A DNA stretch of 64,000 nt from Agroathelia rolfsii (taxonomy: Eukaryota; Basidiomycota; Agaricomycetes; Amylocorticiales; Amylocorticiaceae): the NCBI GenBank assembly GCA_018343915.1, contig JABRWF010000001.1, forward strand, positions 2,232,001 through 2,296,000. The letters are read 5' to 3'. Below the pieces are notes generated by a model, which was not told the origin of the DNA, ran no database searches, and saw nothing but the letters and a program-made list of their open reading frames with translations. This document shows, piece by piece, positions 35,599-48,400 of the stretch (positions within the stretch are counted from its first letter, which is position 1; every line of letters starts with the position of its first letter). A program made the translations under genes and the position numbers.

Positions 35599-36354
35599 TT
35601 ATCGATTGCTGACTCTCCGACCTGACGAAAGCGGTGAAGACGACGACCCGGGGGCTGTAAGTTGTTCTCTGTAACGCCCGAGGGGTTTGGCCAAGTGATC
35701 TGCTAGCATTCGACCCTATTAGCAGACAATGAGTACAGTGAGAAAAGCGAGGATAAAAATAAACCTGGAGGGAAAGAGTATCACGAAGCAGTGCATATAA
35801 CAACACATTTATTACCTTGCTTAGTAAGTCCTCCCATGGTACATCAGCCTTTGCATTTAGCGCGAGCAACATCAGGGGTGGCGTGCGCTTTGTGGGCGGT
35901 GGTATTGACGACGACGAAGGCGAGTCTGGGCCGCTTGGCGACAGGTCCTCGACAGTCTCCATTCCAATGGGTAGCACAAGCACGCGCCCGAGTTGCTGTT
36001 TTAGGTGTAATAATGAATAAAGAACGTTGATAACGCCGGGGTAAACACAGCCAGTTGAAACTTCAGTGAATGAACTAGTTTGAAAGTGTAGAAAGGACAA
36101 TTTCGCACCTCGCTATCCGCACGCGCATCCTCCTCGTTGGTGTCCTGCCATAGGTCAGCAGCGACCCCGACCAGAAGCCGCAGTTGGTCTTTGGGGCGGG
36201 ACGCTGGTGCAGAAGCGGCCGAGACGAGTTCGCCGGCAGGCGTAAGCAGAGCCGCAGTTTTTATCGTTCCTTCTGATGGTGATGATGATGATGATGGCGC
36301 CTGGGCAGAGAGCGTCTGGGAGAGGAGCGTGTGTAGTGTAGAGAGCACCAACAT
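35599..36354 (-). CDS. Roadblock/LC7 protein, LAMTOR2-like Ragulator subunit, 180 aa
   Basis: LAMTOR2 (p14) is a Ragulator subunit that anchors Rag GTPases on lysosome or vacuole membranes for TORC1 signalling. Three exons: 36109-36354, 35816-35995 and 35599-35715. The protein reads MLVLSTLHTLLSQTLS, then TIKTAALLTPAGELVSAAS, QLRLLVGVAADLWQD, LGRVLVLPIGMETVEDL, LMLLALNAKADVPWEDLLSK and GRMLADHLAKPLGRYREQL. This follows the roadblock fold order of human LAMTOR2 (start helix, paired strands, central helix, strand, final helix). Two hydrophilic insertions, Ser-rich near residue 22 and Ser/Pro-rich near residue 105, make it longer than the human protein of about 125 residues. The last exon was set by matching the C-terminal helix. 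A fungal Ego3 or Lam2 identity was not tested. Confidence 0.72.
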
Positions 36355-36718
36355 ACTGATTAATGAACTGAAGTATCTGGCTGCCGAATGAAGTAAGTGG
36401 TGTCACACTATCATAAGTTTGTCACATCACGTGCTAGCAAGAAAAAGAACTGTGTATTTTTAATTCATTTTCCACTCGCCTTGGTGCCTGTGTTTCCCGA
36501 TCGATCTCATTAGATTGACTTGCAAGGCACGGCCACGTCCCCCCGCATTGCTCTCGTAACCCAGCCTTCAAACTTCAAATGTCTACGTGTAGGAGGTGGC
36601 TACCTGATTTCCATATGAGCCATTGATATAGAAAAAATAACAGAAAAAAGCGACAAAATATAAAACAATATCATAAATAATTCAATCCTTATGCTACAAG
36701 ATAGTAAATTCCTGCATT
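36355..36718. other. Intergenic region upstream of the LAMTOR2-like gene
   Basis: 364 bases between the LAMTOR2-like start and the IST1 stop, both minus strand. It contains one E-box, listed separately, and an A/T-rich IST1 3' flank. No gene. Confidence 0.5.
36428..36433. promoter_or_regulatory. E-box CACGTG upstream of the LAMTOR2-like gene
   Basis: A perfect CACGTG in the context ATCACGTGCT lies 74 bases upstream of the LAMTOR2-like ATG, a plausible promoter position. Binding by a bHLH factor is inferred only. Confidence 0.35.
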
Positions 36719-38005
36719 TCACCGCTTCTTCAGGGCAGTAAACCGGCGGACAAGTGCATCAAAATCATCCTCTTCTGGTTCTGCCTTGAGGTTCTTCGTC
36801 TTCTCAGCAGTATTGCTGCCATCTGCCGATTTTTCGCCTTTGGGAGTGCTACCTTCGGTGGGTGGTAGACTGGGAAGCTTTGGCGCTGGCGCTACTACTA
36901 ATGAGTCGTCTTCTGTCGATTCTGTGTCGATACGAGGCGGGACCTGGAAATTTTGTAAGTTTATAGATGAAATGAATACAACCATTACTGTATACTTCGT
37001 CAACCTCTTTATCAGCATGAGACTCTGTGGCTGCCGTTATTGCTGACTGGTATGGGACACCATAAGCACGCGCAATTTCGCTCATGTATGCGTCCACGAG
37101 CTCTGGCGATGGTGTCGCTGTGCTCAACTTCTTGACTACCTTGAAGCGTCCCAGACAGTTGTCAGCATCCAAAAATGGGATCGTATCAATGCCAAAAATA
37201 ATTCTCACGCGCTCGCTCACGCAGCCATCCTTGTTTTCTATTGCCGCGATGGAAAATTCACGCCCAAACTTGGACATGAGCAATTCACGCACGACGTGGA
37301 GCTCTGCAGTGGTAGAAACATCGCGTGATCAGTAATCTGTGCGGTAGTGTACCAGAAGTATGGTAACGGGCCTACCCTTGACTTCCGTCCTTAGTGCAGC
37401 ATGAACAACAGCATATACTCCCTCAGCCACACCGGGATCCGGTTCCTTGGCACTGAAAATCAAACAGGGAGGCTTGAGGGTGAGATAGGACGGGGCTGAG
37501 ATCTACGTAGAGCATTGGCAGGAGAGCCCACCACCACAGCACTCACTGCGTACTATCAAGCAGTGCAAAGCGTGCAATGAGCAGTTCACAGTACAGCTCT
37601 AGCAGTTCCAAGAGTTCGATGTAGATGTCGTCGTTGATGACTAGAATGCAATCACCATCACTGCATATTGAGTTGAAACCCTAACGTGGCGTGCAGCGGT
37701 ATAAACGCACGGGTCTCAACTTTGATCCTGGATGTCTCTAGCTTGCCTCTCTCGATAAGTGTGGCGATCTCCCTGCGTGCGGCCTTAGCCTGAGCCTCCT
37801 TTTTCTGCTGCAAGGTTCGCAGACGTTGTACGGACAGCCTAGGGATTGAATTGTCGTCACCGGGAAGCACGGAGGGAGTAGAATGGCGAATAGTACCGTA
37901 ACTGAACCTGGTAAATGAAAGGGTCATAAATTAATGAGAAGAATACAAAGCAAATGTCGCCGCGCAAACCTTGGCCTTGGCTGAGCTCCATTGTTGTTGA
38001 GGCAT
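36719..38005 (-). CDS. IST1: ESCRT-III-associated protein Ist1
   Basis: Ist1 is an ESCRT-III-like protein that regulates the Vps4 ATPase during multivesicular body formation and membrane scission. The minus-strand gene starts at 38005 (MPQQQWSSAKAKVQLRLSV). Exons join to QRLRTLQQKKEAQAKAARRE, IATLIERGKLETSRIKVE, then after an intron LINDDIYIELLELLELYCE and LLIARFALLD, the diagnostic Ist1 helical core. A Pro-rich linker leads to the C-terminal EEDDFDALVRRFTALKKR, which fits the MIM1 consensus for binding the Vps4 MIT domain. Some internal exon borders are approximate. It is divergent from the Ras exchange factor gene, with 299 bases between starts. Confidence 0.88.
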
Positions 38006-38304
38006 AAGGCAGAGTGAGAGAAGGAAAGATGATGGATGTGTGTGATCGACTATCAGGGCGGCAGAGCAGTGCAGATGTAACTGCCCATAATAGCAATCAG
38101 ACTCGATGATAGTCGTCGCTCTCTCAGCTCAGCACAGCACAGCACAGCACCCCTCTTCCTCTCTCTACTACTCTCGCTTCTGCTTTCAGTTGCAATGTCC
38201 TCTGCCGTCTCCCGTCTCTGATTCCCGTTTCTTATCCTTATATTCTGCCCAGGCGGCGATTGCGACAATACAGTGTATAGATTCTAACCAACAAGCGTCA
38301 AATC

Positions 38305-41125
38305 ATGCTCCATCTCCCACGGAGCCAGTCCGTCTCGACACTCTCCATATCTTCCTCTGTTAGGGCCAGCGTGGCCACTAGCTTCTCCTATGCACCCTCC
38401 TCCTCCGGTGGACAAGACGCCACAGCAACTGCCGATGACACCGACCACGATAGCAGCACCAGAGCAACCTATGACGACAATGACGATTGGATTCTCTTCA
38501 CCGTCCTCACCCTGCAACCCTGGCAATCTGATGACCGTAACCACCTACCCTTCCGCGCCGGCGAGCTCCTTGAGATCGTCCAGCGGGAGGAAACCGGCTG
38601 GTGGGCCGCCCTCGACCCCGAGGACGATAGCCACGTAGGCTGGATCCCGTCTGCATATGCAAGCGGTCCGCTCCCACAGTCAACAGTGGAACAATATCGC
38701 CGTCTGGCGCGCGAACGGCGTCTCTCAGAGTATAACAGACTTTGTCATGACACCATTCAGGTGAGTCTCGCCGGTACAGGACGGAGATACCTTGTCCTGC
38801 TGTGTTGATGCTATTTTGGGTGCGCATATAATAACTAACCATTGCGTATAGAAATCCCAGGACATCCTGCCTGCAGGTAATACTAGCAAGACCAACAACA
38901 ACAATAACAACGCTGCTAGCAGTAGCAGTAGCCCGGGACGCCAAACTGTTGGTGAAACCAGCACACCAGCGGCATCAACTAAGACGGTAGAGCAGCGTGC
39001 TCTTCCTATGGCGCTACAGCCTAGAAGGCCACACTCTATGCTGCAGATCCCTCCGACTCAGGACAGTGTCATCATGGCGACTGACGCTCGCGAGCACGCA
39101 TCCTCCTCCTCACCCACTTCAAAACTCCGGTCCAGCATCTTAAGCCGTAGCTCCTCTGAAAACGCTACCAAGCCGTCCACCGTTAACCAACGTCGGAGAA
39201 CGACAGAAAATCGAGGCAAGAGGCCCACAACGAGCTCCGGAATTGCACCATCGGCGTCTGGCCCGCTCTCTGCACCCCTCCTGAGCGGCCCCCTAAGTCG
39301 CCCATACTCGCTGGATGAGGAACGACGAGTGGTAGTGAGTGGGGTCAACGTCGGTGACATCCCGTGGTATCTTCGCCCATCGTACGATCTGGCCGACATC
39401 ACTTTCACGCGCGATGGTTCGGTCCTCTCGGGTACGCTGAGCGCGTTAGTTGATTATCTGACGGAGATACCACCAAGTACGGGCTTCTCTATTGATAGCT
39501 ACACATGTGACCGACTCCTGCCTTGCTGCCCCTTTTCTTTTAACCCAGCAAATCCCCACAAGGACGCCTATACCTCATCGTTTTTGATGACCTTCCGGAC
39601 ATTCGTCAGCCCTGATGTGCTGTTTGATATGCTTGTCGAGCGGTATCAACAGGATCACCCCTCACCATTGAATACGGACGAATTCGAGAACTGGAAGAGC
39701 ATACGCCTGCGCCCTATGCAGCATCGCATCTTGAAGCTTTTCTCCGCTTGGCTCTGGCACTATGACCTGCTCGAGCTTGAGCCATGTATTAGCGGCAAGC
39801 TCACTGAATTCTTGAAGCTTATCGTCACTCCCGACTCTCATGCACGCGCGGCAAATCAGATCTTGAGGGATATTGAAAAATTGGTGAGTGAGATTCATTC
39901 TTCTCATCGTCATTTTCTTTTTTAGGATTTCTTTTCGCCTTGTGATTTGATATTAATGCTGTTTCTCAACCCTCATCTGCATTTATGCGCTTGAAAATGA
40001 ATCGCTATAGACATTTTCAAGCCCCCATCCTCCTTCCCCGATCACGATCCCCAAAAAACAACGCAAGAAATGGCGTATACCGCGTACGGAGCTACTCAAA
40101 CATGAGCCGGCCGACATCGCAGAACAGCTATGCCTAATGGAGTTTGCGCTCTACCGCAAGATTACCGTCCAAGAATGCTTGGCGTGGGCGCGCACGGACT
40201 CTGCCAGCTCCGCTGCGCCTAGTGCTGCCAAACACGAACCGTCGTCTTCTTTGGCTGGTAGCAGTAGGGTAGGGGCTTCTTGCTCGGATCCACGACGACC
40301 GGTGCAGCACCTCTTTGCATTTTGTGCCACGCACGATAAGCTGGTGAATTGGGTCAAGACGACGATTCTGATGACTGATGTCCTTGGGCGTCGTGCGGAC
40401 ACGATTGATTTTTGGATCAAAGTTGCCGAGGTTTGTTTTGTATTTTTGAAAAGCACGATAACGAATGCTAAAAGGGTATATGTATACAGAAATGCCGTAG
40501 TCTGCAAAACTTTTCATCCATGAGCGCGATCGTGACGGCACTCAACGCGGAGGTGATCCAGCGTCTCCACCTCTCCTGGGCGCACACAGGACGCAAATCG
40601 CATCTTGAGCAGCTCACGCAGATAAATCAGCCTAGCGGGTCTTTTGCGGCCTATCGCTCGCTGATGCAAGCTGCCGAAGGCCCTTGTGTACCGTTTATAC
40701 CCATGCTCCTCACGGACTTGAAGCATATCCAGGACCAGTTTGAGGATTCCTCGATCGTACCGGGAAATAATAATAGCAATCAAACCGCCACCGCCACCAC
40801 CACTGCTAAAAATGCTACCAGTACCGCTGGTGCCGGCGGCAGCGGTAGTAACAGTAGCGCTACTTCACTCCCATCCTCGTCGCCATCACGCGAGTTTATT
40901 ACTTTTATCAAACGCGCCCGCTGGGCGGACACGATCACGAAGATGCTGCGTCATCAGCCCAGAGCATATGTGCTTGCTGAGAGCGAGGACACGCGCAAGT
41001 TCATCGAGAACGGTCTGCAGAATCATAATTCTGAGAGCTTTTTCTGGAGAAAGAGCCAGGACATTCAGCGAACCGAGCTCGAGCATGCTGATATCCGTCG
41101 CGGGCTTGAAGCTGCTGGGTTCTGA
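38305..41125 (+). CDS. CDC25: Ras guanine nucleotide exchange factor, Cdc25 type with SH3 domain, 847 aa
   Basis: Cdc25-type proteins load GTP onto Ras at the membrane and so control cAMP or MAP-kinase signalling. Four exons: 38305-38760, 38852-39883, 40011-40430 and 40490-41125. An SH3 domain occupies residues about 65-125 (ILFTVLTLQPWQSDD, GELLEIVQREETGWWAAL, HVGWIPSAYA). A Ser/Thr-rich linker follows, then the REM domain (GTLSALVDYLTEI, SSFLMTFRTFVSPDVLF, LFSAWLWHYD). The catalytic domain holds EPADIAEQLCLMEFALYRKI, HDKLVNWVKTTIL, the helical hairpin NFSSMSAIVTALNAEVIQRL, and PCVPFIPMLLTDLKHIQD. An Asn/Thr/Ser-rich insertion (residues about 705-745) lies inside the catalytic domain after the hairpin. 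The protein is complete. Confidence 0.94.
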
Positions 41126-43961
41126 CTTGTCTTTTTCCTCCTTCTCTGTCTTTATGACGTTTTCATTCTCCATTCTTCGATTTATTTTTCCTTTCTTTCT
41201 GGTTTTGGTAGCGTTCAATGGGACTTTTTCGTATTTGTTTTTACTTTTTTTATTATTGTTTTATAGTATGTACTGATGGACAGATGGATGGGTTATTTGT
41301 CTTTTCTCCTTTTTCTCTTGTTTGCTTGTCTATATTATTTTTCGTTTTTTTTATATATTGCATATTCGACATGTCATGCAATTTCGTGTAATCTATGTAC
41401 TACGGGCAAGGGACCCGATGACTATATGCATCATGATCTTTCTTCACAAATCTTGTATTATGCAAATCCATGTCAGTACAATTGTTTTGAGTGTGATGAT
41501 GATATTGGTTGATGTATGCGTGGCAACATGTTATTTCATGTACTCATAAGTACTACCGTTAACCATTACAGTAGGCCCAAATAAGGTCGAATCACAACGA
41601 GCTGTTGTATAGAACGTTGAAATGTTGTTTATTGCGCGTACATTTTTAGAAAACAACGATAGAGACCGTACACCTGTAGCGGGCAGTTTCTAAGTTGCCG
41701 GCCACGAATGTTCGTTAAATAGACCCATCGGACCGATGCCAGGTCAAGCTCGGCCAAGCTTCGAAGTACGGATACTACTAGTACTGCACGTTGAAATATC
41801 AGTCATGGTATGAGTAAGGATGCAATTTGAAAGCTTTCTACAGGTTACTTTTCCTGCTAGCAAGCCCATGGGACGTGCATATCCATGCCGAATTCAAGTG
41901 TACACAGGCTATACATTCATGATTGCTGCCTATAGAGTAGTATAGAAAATTGAACTTTCTTTTCTGTCTTCTCCTTCCAAGCCTCGCTTCAATTTCTCAG
42001 ACACGCAGCTGAAGCGGGCTATGTATATGTTTGCCAATGAAATCTTCCTTCCCAAGCCTGCCGGTCGCCGCCGAATCGCGAGGATAAGATGTAGAAGAAC
42101 ATTAGCAATTCCAACCAGCAACACGTGCACATACACACAAGCAGTTAAAATCAAAATCTCTGATCTCCGCTGCCACTGGCAAGCACACGCGCTTAATAAC
42201 CCCCATTGGTAGTGATGTCTTTTTTCGTACTCTCGTTCCGAGGTCACCGTCCGTCTTCAAGTTCCCGCCGACGCCGTCACCGACCACCGCCGAACAACTC
42301 GAGGCCTCCTCGCTGCCAGCCGGGTAGGGTTGTGTTGTGCACTGGGCCGCTCTCTCGCCTTTGATGTGATCATCCGCCGCCGCCGCTGCTGTTGTTGTTG
42401 ATTGAAATGTAACTAATAGTGCATATACGACTTCCGTGGCATTGGATTTCTATACATGTATACATGAATGTAGCGCTGACACTCTTAGTACTACTAGTGC
42501 ACAGCTTTGAAACCTTAGATTGATATTTCCTTCGGGAGATACTTGATCATTATTGTTATTATTATTTGACAGTTGGATCTAAAATATGTTCCATGGGCCT
42601 TGACATGACAAACAATGCTGAGCGAATCCAGTCGCCGCCGTCCGAGTTGTAGTGCAACGTTACCCTTTACTATCACAGGCAGCCTGAGCAGACGCATACA
42701 GTAACTTGCCCCACTTGGTATGTTTTCCCTTCGGTACCGAGACCGTCGACTTTGAATGGCACGCGCATCCATCGTCATCGCCATCGGTAAAGTTATCAAT
42801 AGGAATATAAATGTGTATACGTGTACATATCAAAAGATGCGTGATGTTTATATACGTAACTAGGAAAGAAAAAAGATTCTGTTTGCCTGTTCCTCCGAGT
42901 CTTTTCTTTCTTACTTCCATAACATGACAAGTTGTTTTTGTACTATCGTTGATAACAATGATCGGTCTTTACTTACCACGGCTATCCAAATGGGGATTTC
43001 TGTCTTGTAGTAAAGCACAATTCCATCTGATTCATGCAGGTCATATGCATGTGGGGCTTGCTAGTGCCGTTTGACAGCTATAGAAGTATTCTTGGGTACT
43101 GCGGAATGCTGTGCAGTATACCGTACCGTGCTGTATATATATCGTTCATAGCACCCAATATGGGGGGAGAAGGAATTATGTGTCGTACGGATAGTAACAT
43201 CCGGGGTAATCACGTAATAACCAGCACATTGTTGATCAGAGAAAAGACAAAAGAGAGGGGAGCCTGACTTTTTGCCATCACCGATCCATCGACTCGGATT
43301 CGACGACCACAAGCGGCGAGAGGCGGCGGCGGACGAACGATTCGGATGCGGATGCAACTCCGTTTATCGGGATTCCCGTGATGATTCGGTGAACGCGTCC
43401 AGATGCTCATCTCTTTGATGGATCATGACGACGGGTACGTGCACATTAAAGAGAAAATATATGTTTCTTGTTCTTTTTCTTTCTTACATGTATAATGTAA
43501 TCCAAAGAATGTGGTTACGCAGCTGAGAAAAAAAAAGTAGAAAAGAAAAAAGTTATCTATGGGATTACTAGTGGTAAGCGTACTAGTATGAATATAGTCC
43601 AGGACGACAACGGCTATTTGTTAAATGATTGCCTAGTCACTGATGGTGAAAGTAGGCGAAGCCGACCGGTCAGCTACTGTATAGTATAAGTATACACGTA
43701 TGGTAAGTAAGTCAAGAGCACATAGAAAAAAGATGGAAAGAATGGGTGTAACAATACAAATGACGGGGCGTTAGATGATGGCAGACAATGGTGTGCCGAA
43801 GAAATTCTTTTCGCGTGTATATCGAAGTGTCAGCACATCAGCAATTTACTCTCTCTCTTTCTCTCTTTTCCGCCTCCTTTTCCGCGCAAAAAAAAAAGAA
43901 TTAATCAATCAAAAATCCGGCGGATTTCTCCTTCTAAATCACCATCTGACCTCGCTTGGTG
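41126..43961. other. 2.8 kb region with no supportable gene
   Basis: Between the Ras exchange factor and the methyltransferase end I found no gene. Most of the block is AT-rich, with T-runs right after the exchange factor (its 3' untranslated region). A GC-rich island at about 42,220-42,400 stands out and has coding-like composition, but no frame there connects through plausible splice sites. The region 43,260-43,420 is also GC-rich. No tRNA, rRNA or transposon ends were recognised. Confidence 0.4.
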
Positions 43962-45494
43962 TTAATGCTCATCACGATGCAGAGCCCAGACGTGTTCGAG
44001 GCGTATAAACGTCCGATGACGGCATTGATCGAGCTCGAGCTCGGCCTGTTGCTCTACGTACTCAAGCTGCTCGGGTGGCAGCATCTCCTGACTCAACAGC
44101 AAGGGGCGTGCGGCACGGAGGAATTCCTAGTGATGATGAAATGAATTTGATGTATATGTTAGCCCCAAGTGTGCAATACCGACAACCTTTAGAAGAAGAA
44201 AAAAACTTGCCTTGATATCATCCCTCATCACACTACCCAAATCATTCAGCCACCGCGAACGTTCATCCGTACCCGTATAAAATGGTGCCGTGGGCAAAAA
44301 GTATTCATTATACTCAACCGTGCGTTGATCAAAGTTATTATTCGAGCAGACCCATCGATTGAGCAGGTTGGCTGCGTCAATGTTGCCGCCTGCTTTGCGC
44401 ACGGCCTTGTTTACAAAGCACATCCAGAGTGGGAACCATGGTCCACGCAAGGGGGCGTTCGAAGCTGGATCGAGCGCCGAGGGGCAGTAGATCGGGCACT
44501 TGTCTTCGTCGTACACGCGGAAATCAGATTCACAGAGTTCCAGCAGCCCGCCTGGGCGTAAAGTGTGCGACATTTGGTGGATGAGCGCGCCATAGTCTTT
44601 GATCTATGTGTATGTGTACCAATTAAGAAATGAGCAAATAAAAAGGGTCAGATGCCAATCATGTGCTAAGAAGAAGAAAAAGAGTACTTACCCCTGATGA
44701 GATGAGACGGGCATGTACGACGTCAAAATTATTGTAAAAGTGTTCCAAGCCCAGATTGATATTGTCCATCTCGCTTCGACAATTTGAGGGCATGTCTCTG
44801 TATAGAGGGGACTGGTGAGTGGATGTATATCATTAAGAGGTATTTCCGACTTACACTGATAGGGGTGCTAGATCAACTGCAACGCATTGACTTCTAGGGT
44901 AGGCACGTGCAACTTCGAAAATCCTGATAGATGGACCAATAAGATCAATAATTCCAAAATAAAAATAAAAAGAGCTCACCAGGCTCCACTACCACAACCC
45001 AGATCGAGCACCTGCCTCGTCTCTCTATTCCTGTTGGTGGTAAGGATGCGATGAAAATGACTTGGCATTTTCAATACACGTCTGAGCATATGATGTTGCT
45101 TATCTATTAATGCAATATCAGTAACTATCAGGTTAAAGTATAACATCAGGCAGGGTCACATACCCAACCGCCGCCACTCCTCCTCGTCAGCGGGCAGACG
45201 ATATGGACCATCAGGGAAGTCCCAAGCATGGATCTTTCGCCCGTGCTCCTCACGGTATTGGCGCTGGAGGAAGGATGAGGTAGCGGACCAGGTCGAGGGC
45301 GCGGGTGAGGGGGAGCGTGTAGACATATCGTTGTCGTCATAAGAGGTGACTGAGCCACTGCTGCTGCCAATGTTGTCTGAGAAGCCAGAGAAGGAGACGT
45401 TGCTGTCCATGTCGTCGTCGTGCTCCATTGCCATTGTGGGGGTAGGGGTAGAAGGGGTAGAAGTAGTGGCCATGGGGATGAGGAGGGCGGTCAT
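43962..45494 (-). CDS. Class I SAM-dependent methyltransferase
   Basis: The Rossmann motif I reads QVLDLGCGSGAW, followed by IFEVARAYPRSQCVAVDLAP (motif II acidic residue), FDVVHARLISSG and MSHTLRPGGLLELCESDFRV, which is the standard order for class I methyltransferases and resembles the fungal LaeA-like/UMTA group. A Ser/Asp-rich N-terminus of about 75 residues precedes the motif YREEHGRKIHAWDFPDG. Later sequence (LRGPWFPLWMCFVNKAVRKA) is typical of basidiomycete members. Six introns or so; the last, 44127-44210, has a GC donor (AAG|GCAAGT). The C-terminus is HVWALHRDEH. The start at 45494 is the first real ATG (MTALLIPMATTSTP); the next ATG lies eight codons on. Substrate unknown; the gene sits alone, not in a biosynthetic cluster. 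Confidence 0.83.
44127..44210 (-). other. GC-AG intron in the methyltransferase gene
   Basis: An 84-base intron with donor AAG|GCAAGT, the classic strong GC donor, and acceptor CACTAG. Splicing joins RDDIK to EFLRAARPLL. Confidence 0.75.
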
Positions 45495-48400
45495 GTTACG
45501 AGTTGGGGAGGGAGAGGAAGAGAGATTTATAGGATCCCTGACAAGCAGAAAAGGGGCCCGAACAAGAGGGAGGGAGGGAGTGAGTGAGTGCCCAGAGAAA
45601 GTAATGTCAGCCAAAATAGCGGGAGCGGAGGACGTCGGAGGAGGAGGAGGATTGGCCGCAGGACCAGCAGCAGCAATAAATCAGAAAGGAGGGCGCGGGC
45701 GACTCGGAGGAGAGGGAGGCAAAGGTGGCCATGTATATCACAGCAGGCAGGCAACACACACACACGACAGGCAGTGACGGAGATCGAGACAAGACGGCGG
45801 AGAAGACGTTTGCGCCGAGGCGCCTATATGACGAGTGGTATAGATGTAAGTGCTGCTATAGTATCCCATTTGCGTTATTGCATTCACCCCGGTTTAAGCG
45901 TGGGAATCCCCGGTTCACGCCCGATTCGCCTTGATTTTCCCCGCCACATTGTTTCTATCCAATATACACTGCGTCAATCTGGCTGCTCAACTCAACGCTA
46001 TATTATCATCCAATCTTGGTCTAGACTGCTTGTCTTGTCAACGTCTATATACATTACGACTCCCCTCTCCCCCCTACTGTCGGGTTCCACGTGTGTTTCT
46101 CGTGTCCAGTTGGTCCTCTCTGCCCTCTTTACTCCTCTCTCTTCCCAGCGTCATGGCCGCCTGTGATTACGGTAAATGCTTAACCACCTAGAGTCTTCAT
46201 ATATGGAATGCTTTGCCCCAAAGTCGCGGTCCTATGACCCTCGGGCCTTTTTCACTTGGCATCCTCCCCATGCTGTTCATCTCTGCCTTTGGCACTGTGG
46301 AACTTGCCGGTCGTCAAGAAACGCTGGTCAACTGATCCATTAGCAGTCTAACCAGGTGGCGTTGCATCTGGGAGATAAGAATTTTCATGACTGGACTTGA
46401 TGATAAACTCGTCGGTTTATTATAATTCATCATTATCATCATTTGTTCCTCGGATTAGAATCACAACACAAGGCACCTTTTGTGTATTCATTCTCATCAC
46501 CGTCGTTGTCATCATCGCGTGTGTGCATTAATAAAGGGGAGAGATCTGCCTACTCGCATCCAATCTTGACCCTTCTATATGTCAATCGTGAAGAGAGCCA
46601 CCCAGTCCGAACTTTTTCCCCGCAATCGATTACCGGATGGTGTCTGCTATATTTGTATGCCAGCAAGCCGCGGACAGGGTCACAACGAGCAAGTGAGGAC
46701 ATAGGATGGATAATGATTGCCTCCTGGGCTCTCTGTTGCGTCTTTGGGCTACGGGCGAGGGGAAACGCCTATTGTTTATTTTCCTTCAGGAGTATTACAT
46801 GTAGTAGATTCGCTTGTCTCTTCAGCGAATGCATAATTATTTTAATTATTCTCGTATTTCGACAAGACATAACATGTGCACACATAAAACTGTGCATACC
46901 TCGATTAAATTGGTTATATAGAACAGTAGAATGCACAGACCCGTACTTGTCCGGATGGAAAAATGTATACACTATCGTAAATATCTCCTATATATATATT
47001 ATACACAAATTGAACCAATCGCAAAATGGCTTCGCACACTTCATGAGCGCAAAATTTCTACGCGTGCGCCTATAACAGAGTGCGATGGTCGCTTTCATCA
47101 TGATGCTGAATGGTATGTTCAAAAGACTCTTGGTTACGTTCAGGCCTAGTGCTATTGTGATCATGATCGGTGTCTAAAATCACCGGTTGCTAGTTGCTGG
47201 GGAAACATGTATATAAATTACTGCTTTTTTGGCTCAATAAATCATGATTTCTGGGACGAGGATGGTCACTCCGATCGGGATTGTAAACGAATGACATTTT
47301 GATATGCTCCACCTGCTATTGTGGTATGTGCCTTGTCTCGGGAAAACGAAGTGGAAACTATTTACCCGTACTATGGACATTGGTTTTTGGCCTTAGCTAG
47401 CACTAGAGAAACCAGATACCAATTTGAGATTTGCCGGTGTGCCGGCGGAAATGTAGAAACCATGCCCAAGACATGCACTTGCCCAGATATCGCCAGTGCG
47501 ATGATGAGAATAGTATGATTATCTAAAGACTGTTCCGACCTTCTTTTCTTCTGCCCCTCTTTCTCGGCGGCGGCGGCGGCGGCGGTAATAGCAAACAAAT
47601 GCGCCCAAGAACTTCAATACGTCGATGCACATACGCACACACACAGGTGGCGCCTCTGGGTTTATATATGTTCCATTTCCTTTCTATGTAATACAATAAT
47701 ACCCAGTTCAGGGTTAACAGCAATCTATACACATCAGTCCGTCAGTCGGTCCGCCAGGTTACTAATGAGATTAATGAGACTTTACTCTGTGGTATATTTC
47801 ATATATCTCATCTCATGCCAGTTATGCACTATGCGTCATAATCCGTTACTTTCCATTTTCCACGCATGAAGCCATTATCATACGTACGCATTAACAAAAC
47901 TTCTATTCCATCATCTTCCAAATATCCTACTATTATTTTCCGCCTTACGGGAAGGCTGTGCCAGATCAACTTTCCTCCCTTCACCCCTAATAGCTCCGGA
48001 TGCATCTGGGCCTTACCGTTGGCTCGTAACTGGGCTTCGAGTCAGGCCGCTCAGCTGGTAGGTAGACCATTCGATCTCTATAAACCGGGCTCTTGTTCTT
48101 GTTGGGGAATGAAGAATCGGGAATAGACGTGTACCGTAATCCAGTATTTGCCAGACGATCTAATTGATTGGGCTTTATGCAGGTCACTACTATGCCCTAA
48201 TATAGTGTCCTAATAGTTTTGACCGTGTCTTGTTGGATAACAATCATGACGAACATGTCTTTTGATACCACCAATGGGAATAGCATGTCCTAATTGTGCT
48301 ACTGTCACCGTGAAAGGAAATGACATAATATCTAGGCTAATAATGTATAGCATTACAGGAGGTGCTGGTGGAGGCGTCAGTGACACCACTGAGCATCAGA

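Noticed and set aside
46443..47075. A 210-codon stop-free frame on the plus strand
   Set aside because: It begins with TTG, not ATG, in AT-rich DNA. The translation is rich in Cys, Ile and Tyr with no domain-like pattern or plausible splice partners. Chance is the simplest reading.
47940..48080. Possible tRNA or small structured RNA in a GC-richer stretch
   Set aside because: No acceptor stem pairing, no TTC-loop consensus at the right spacing and no A/B box pair could be found by eye.
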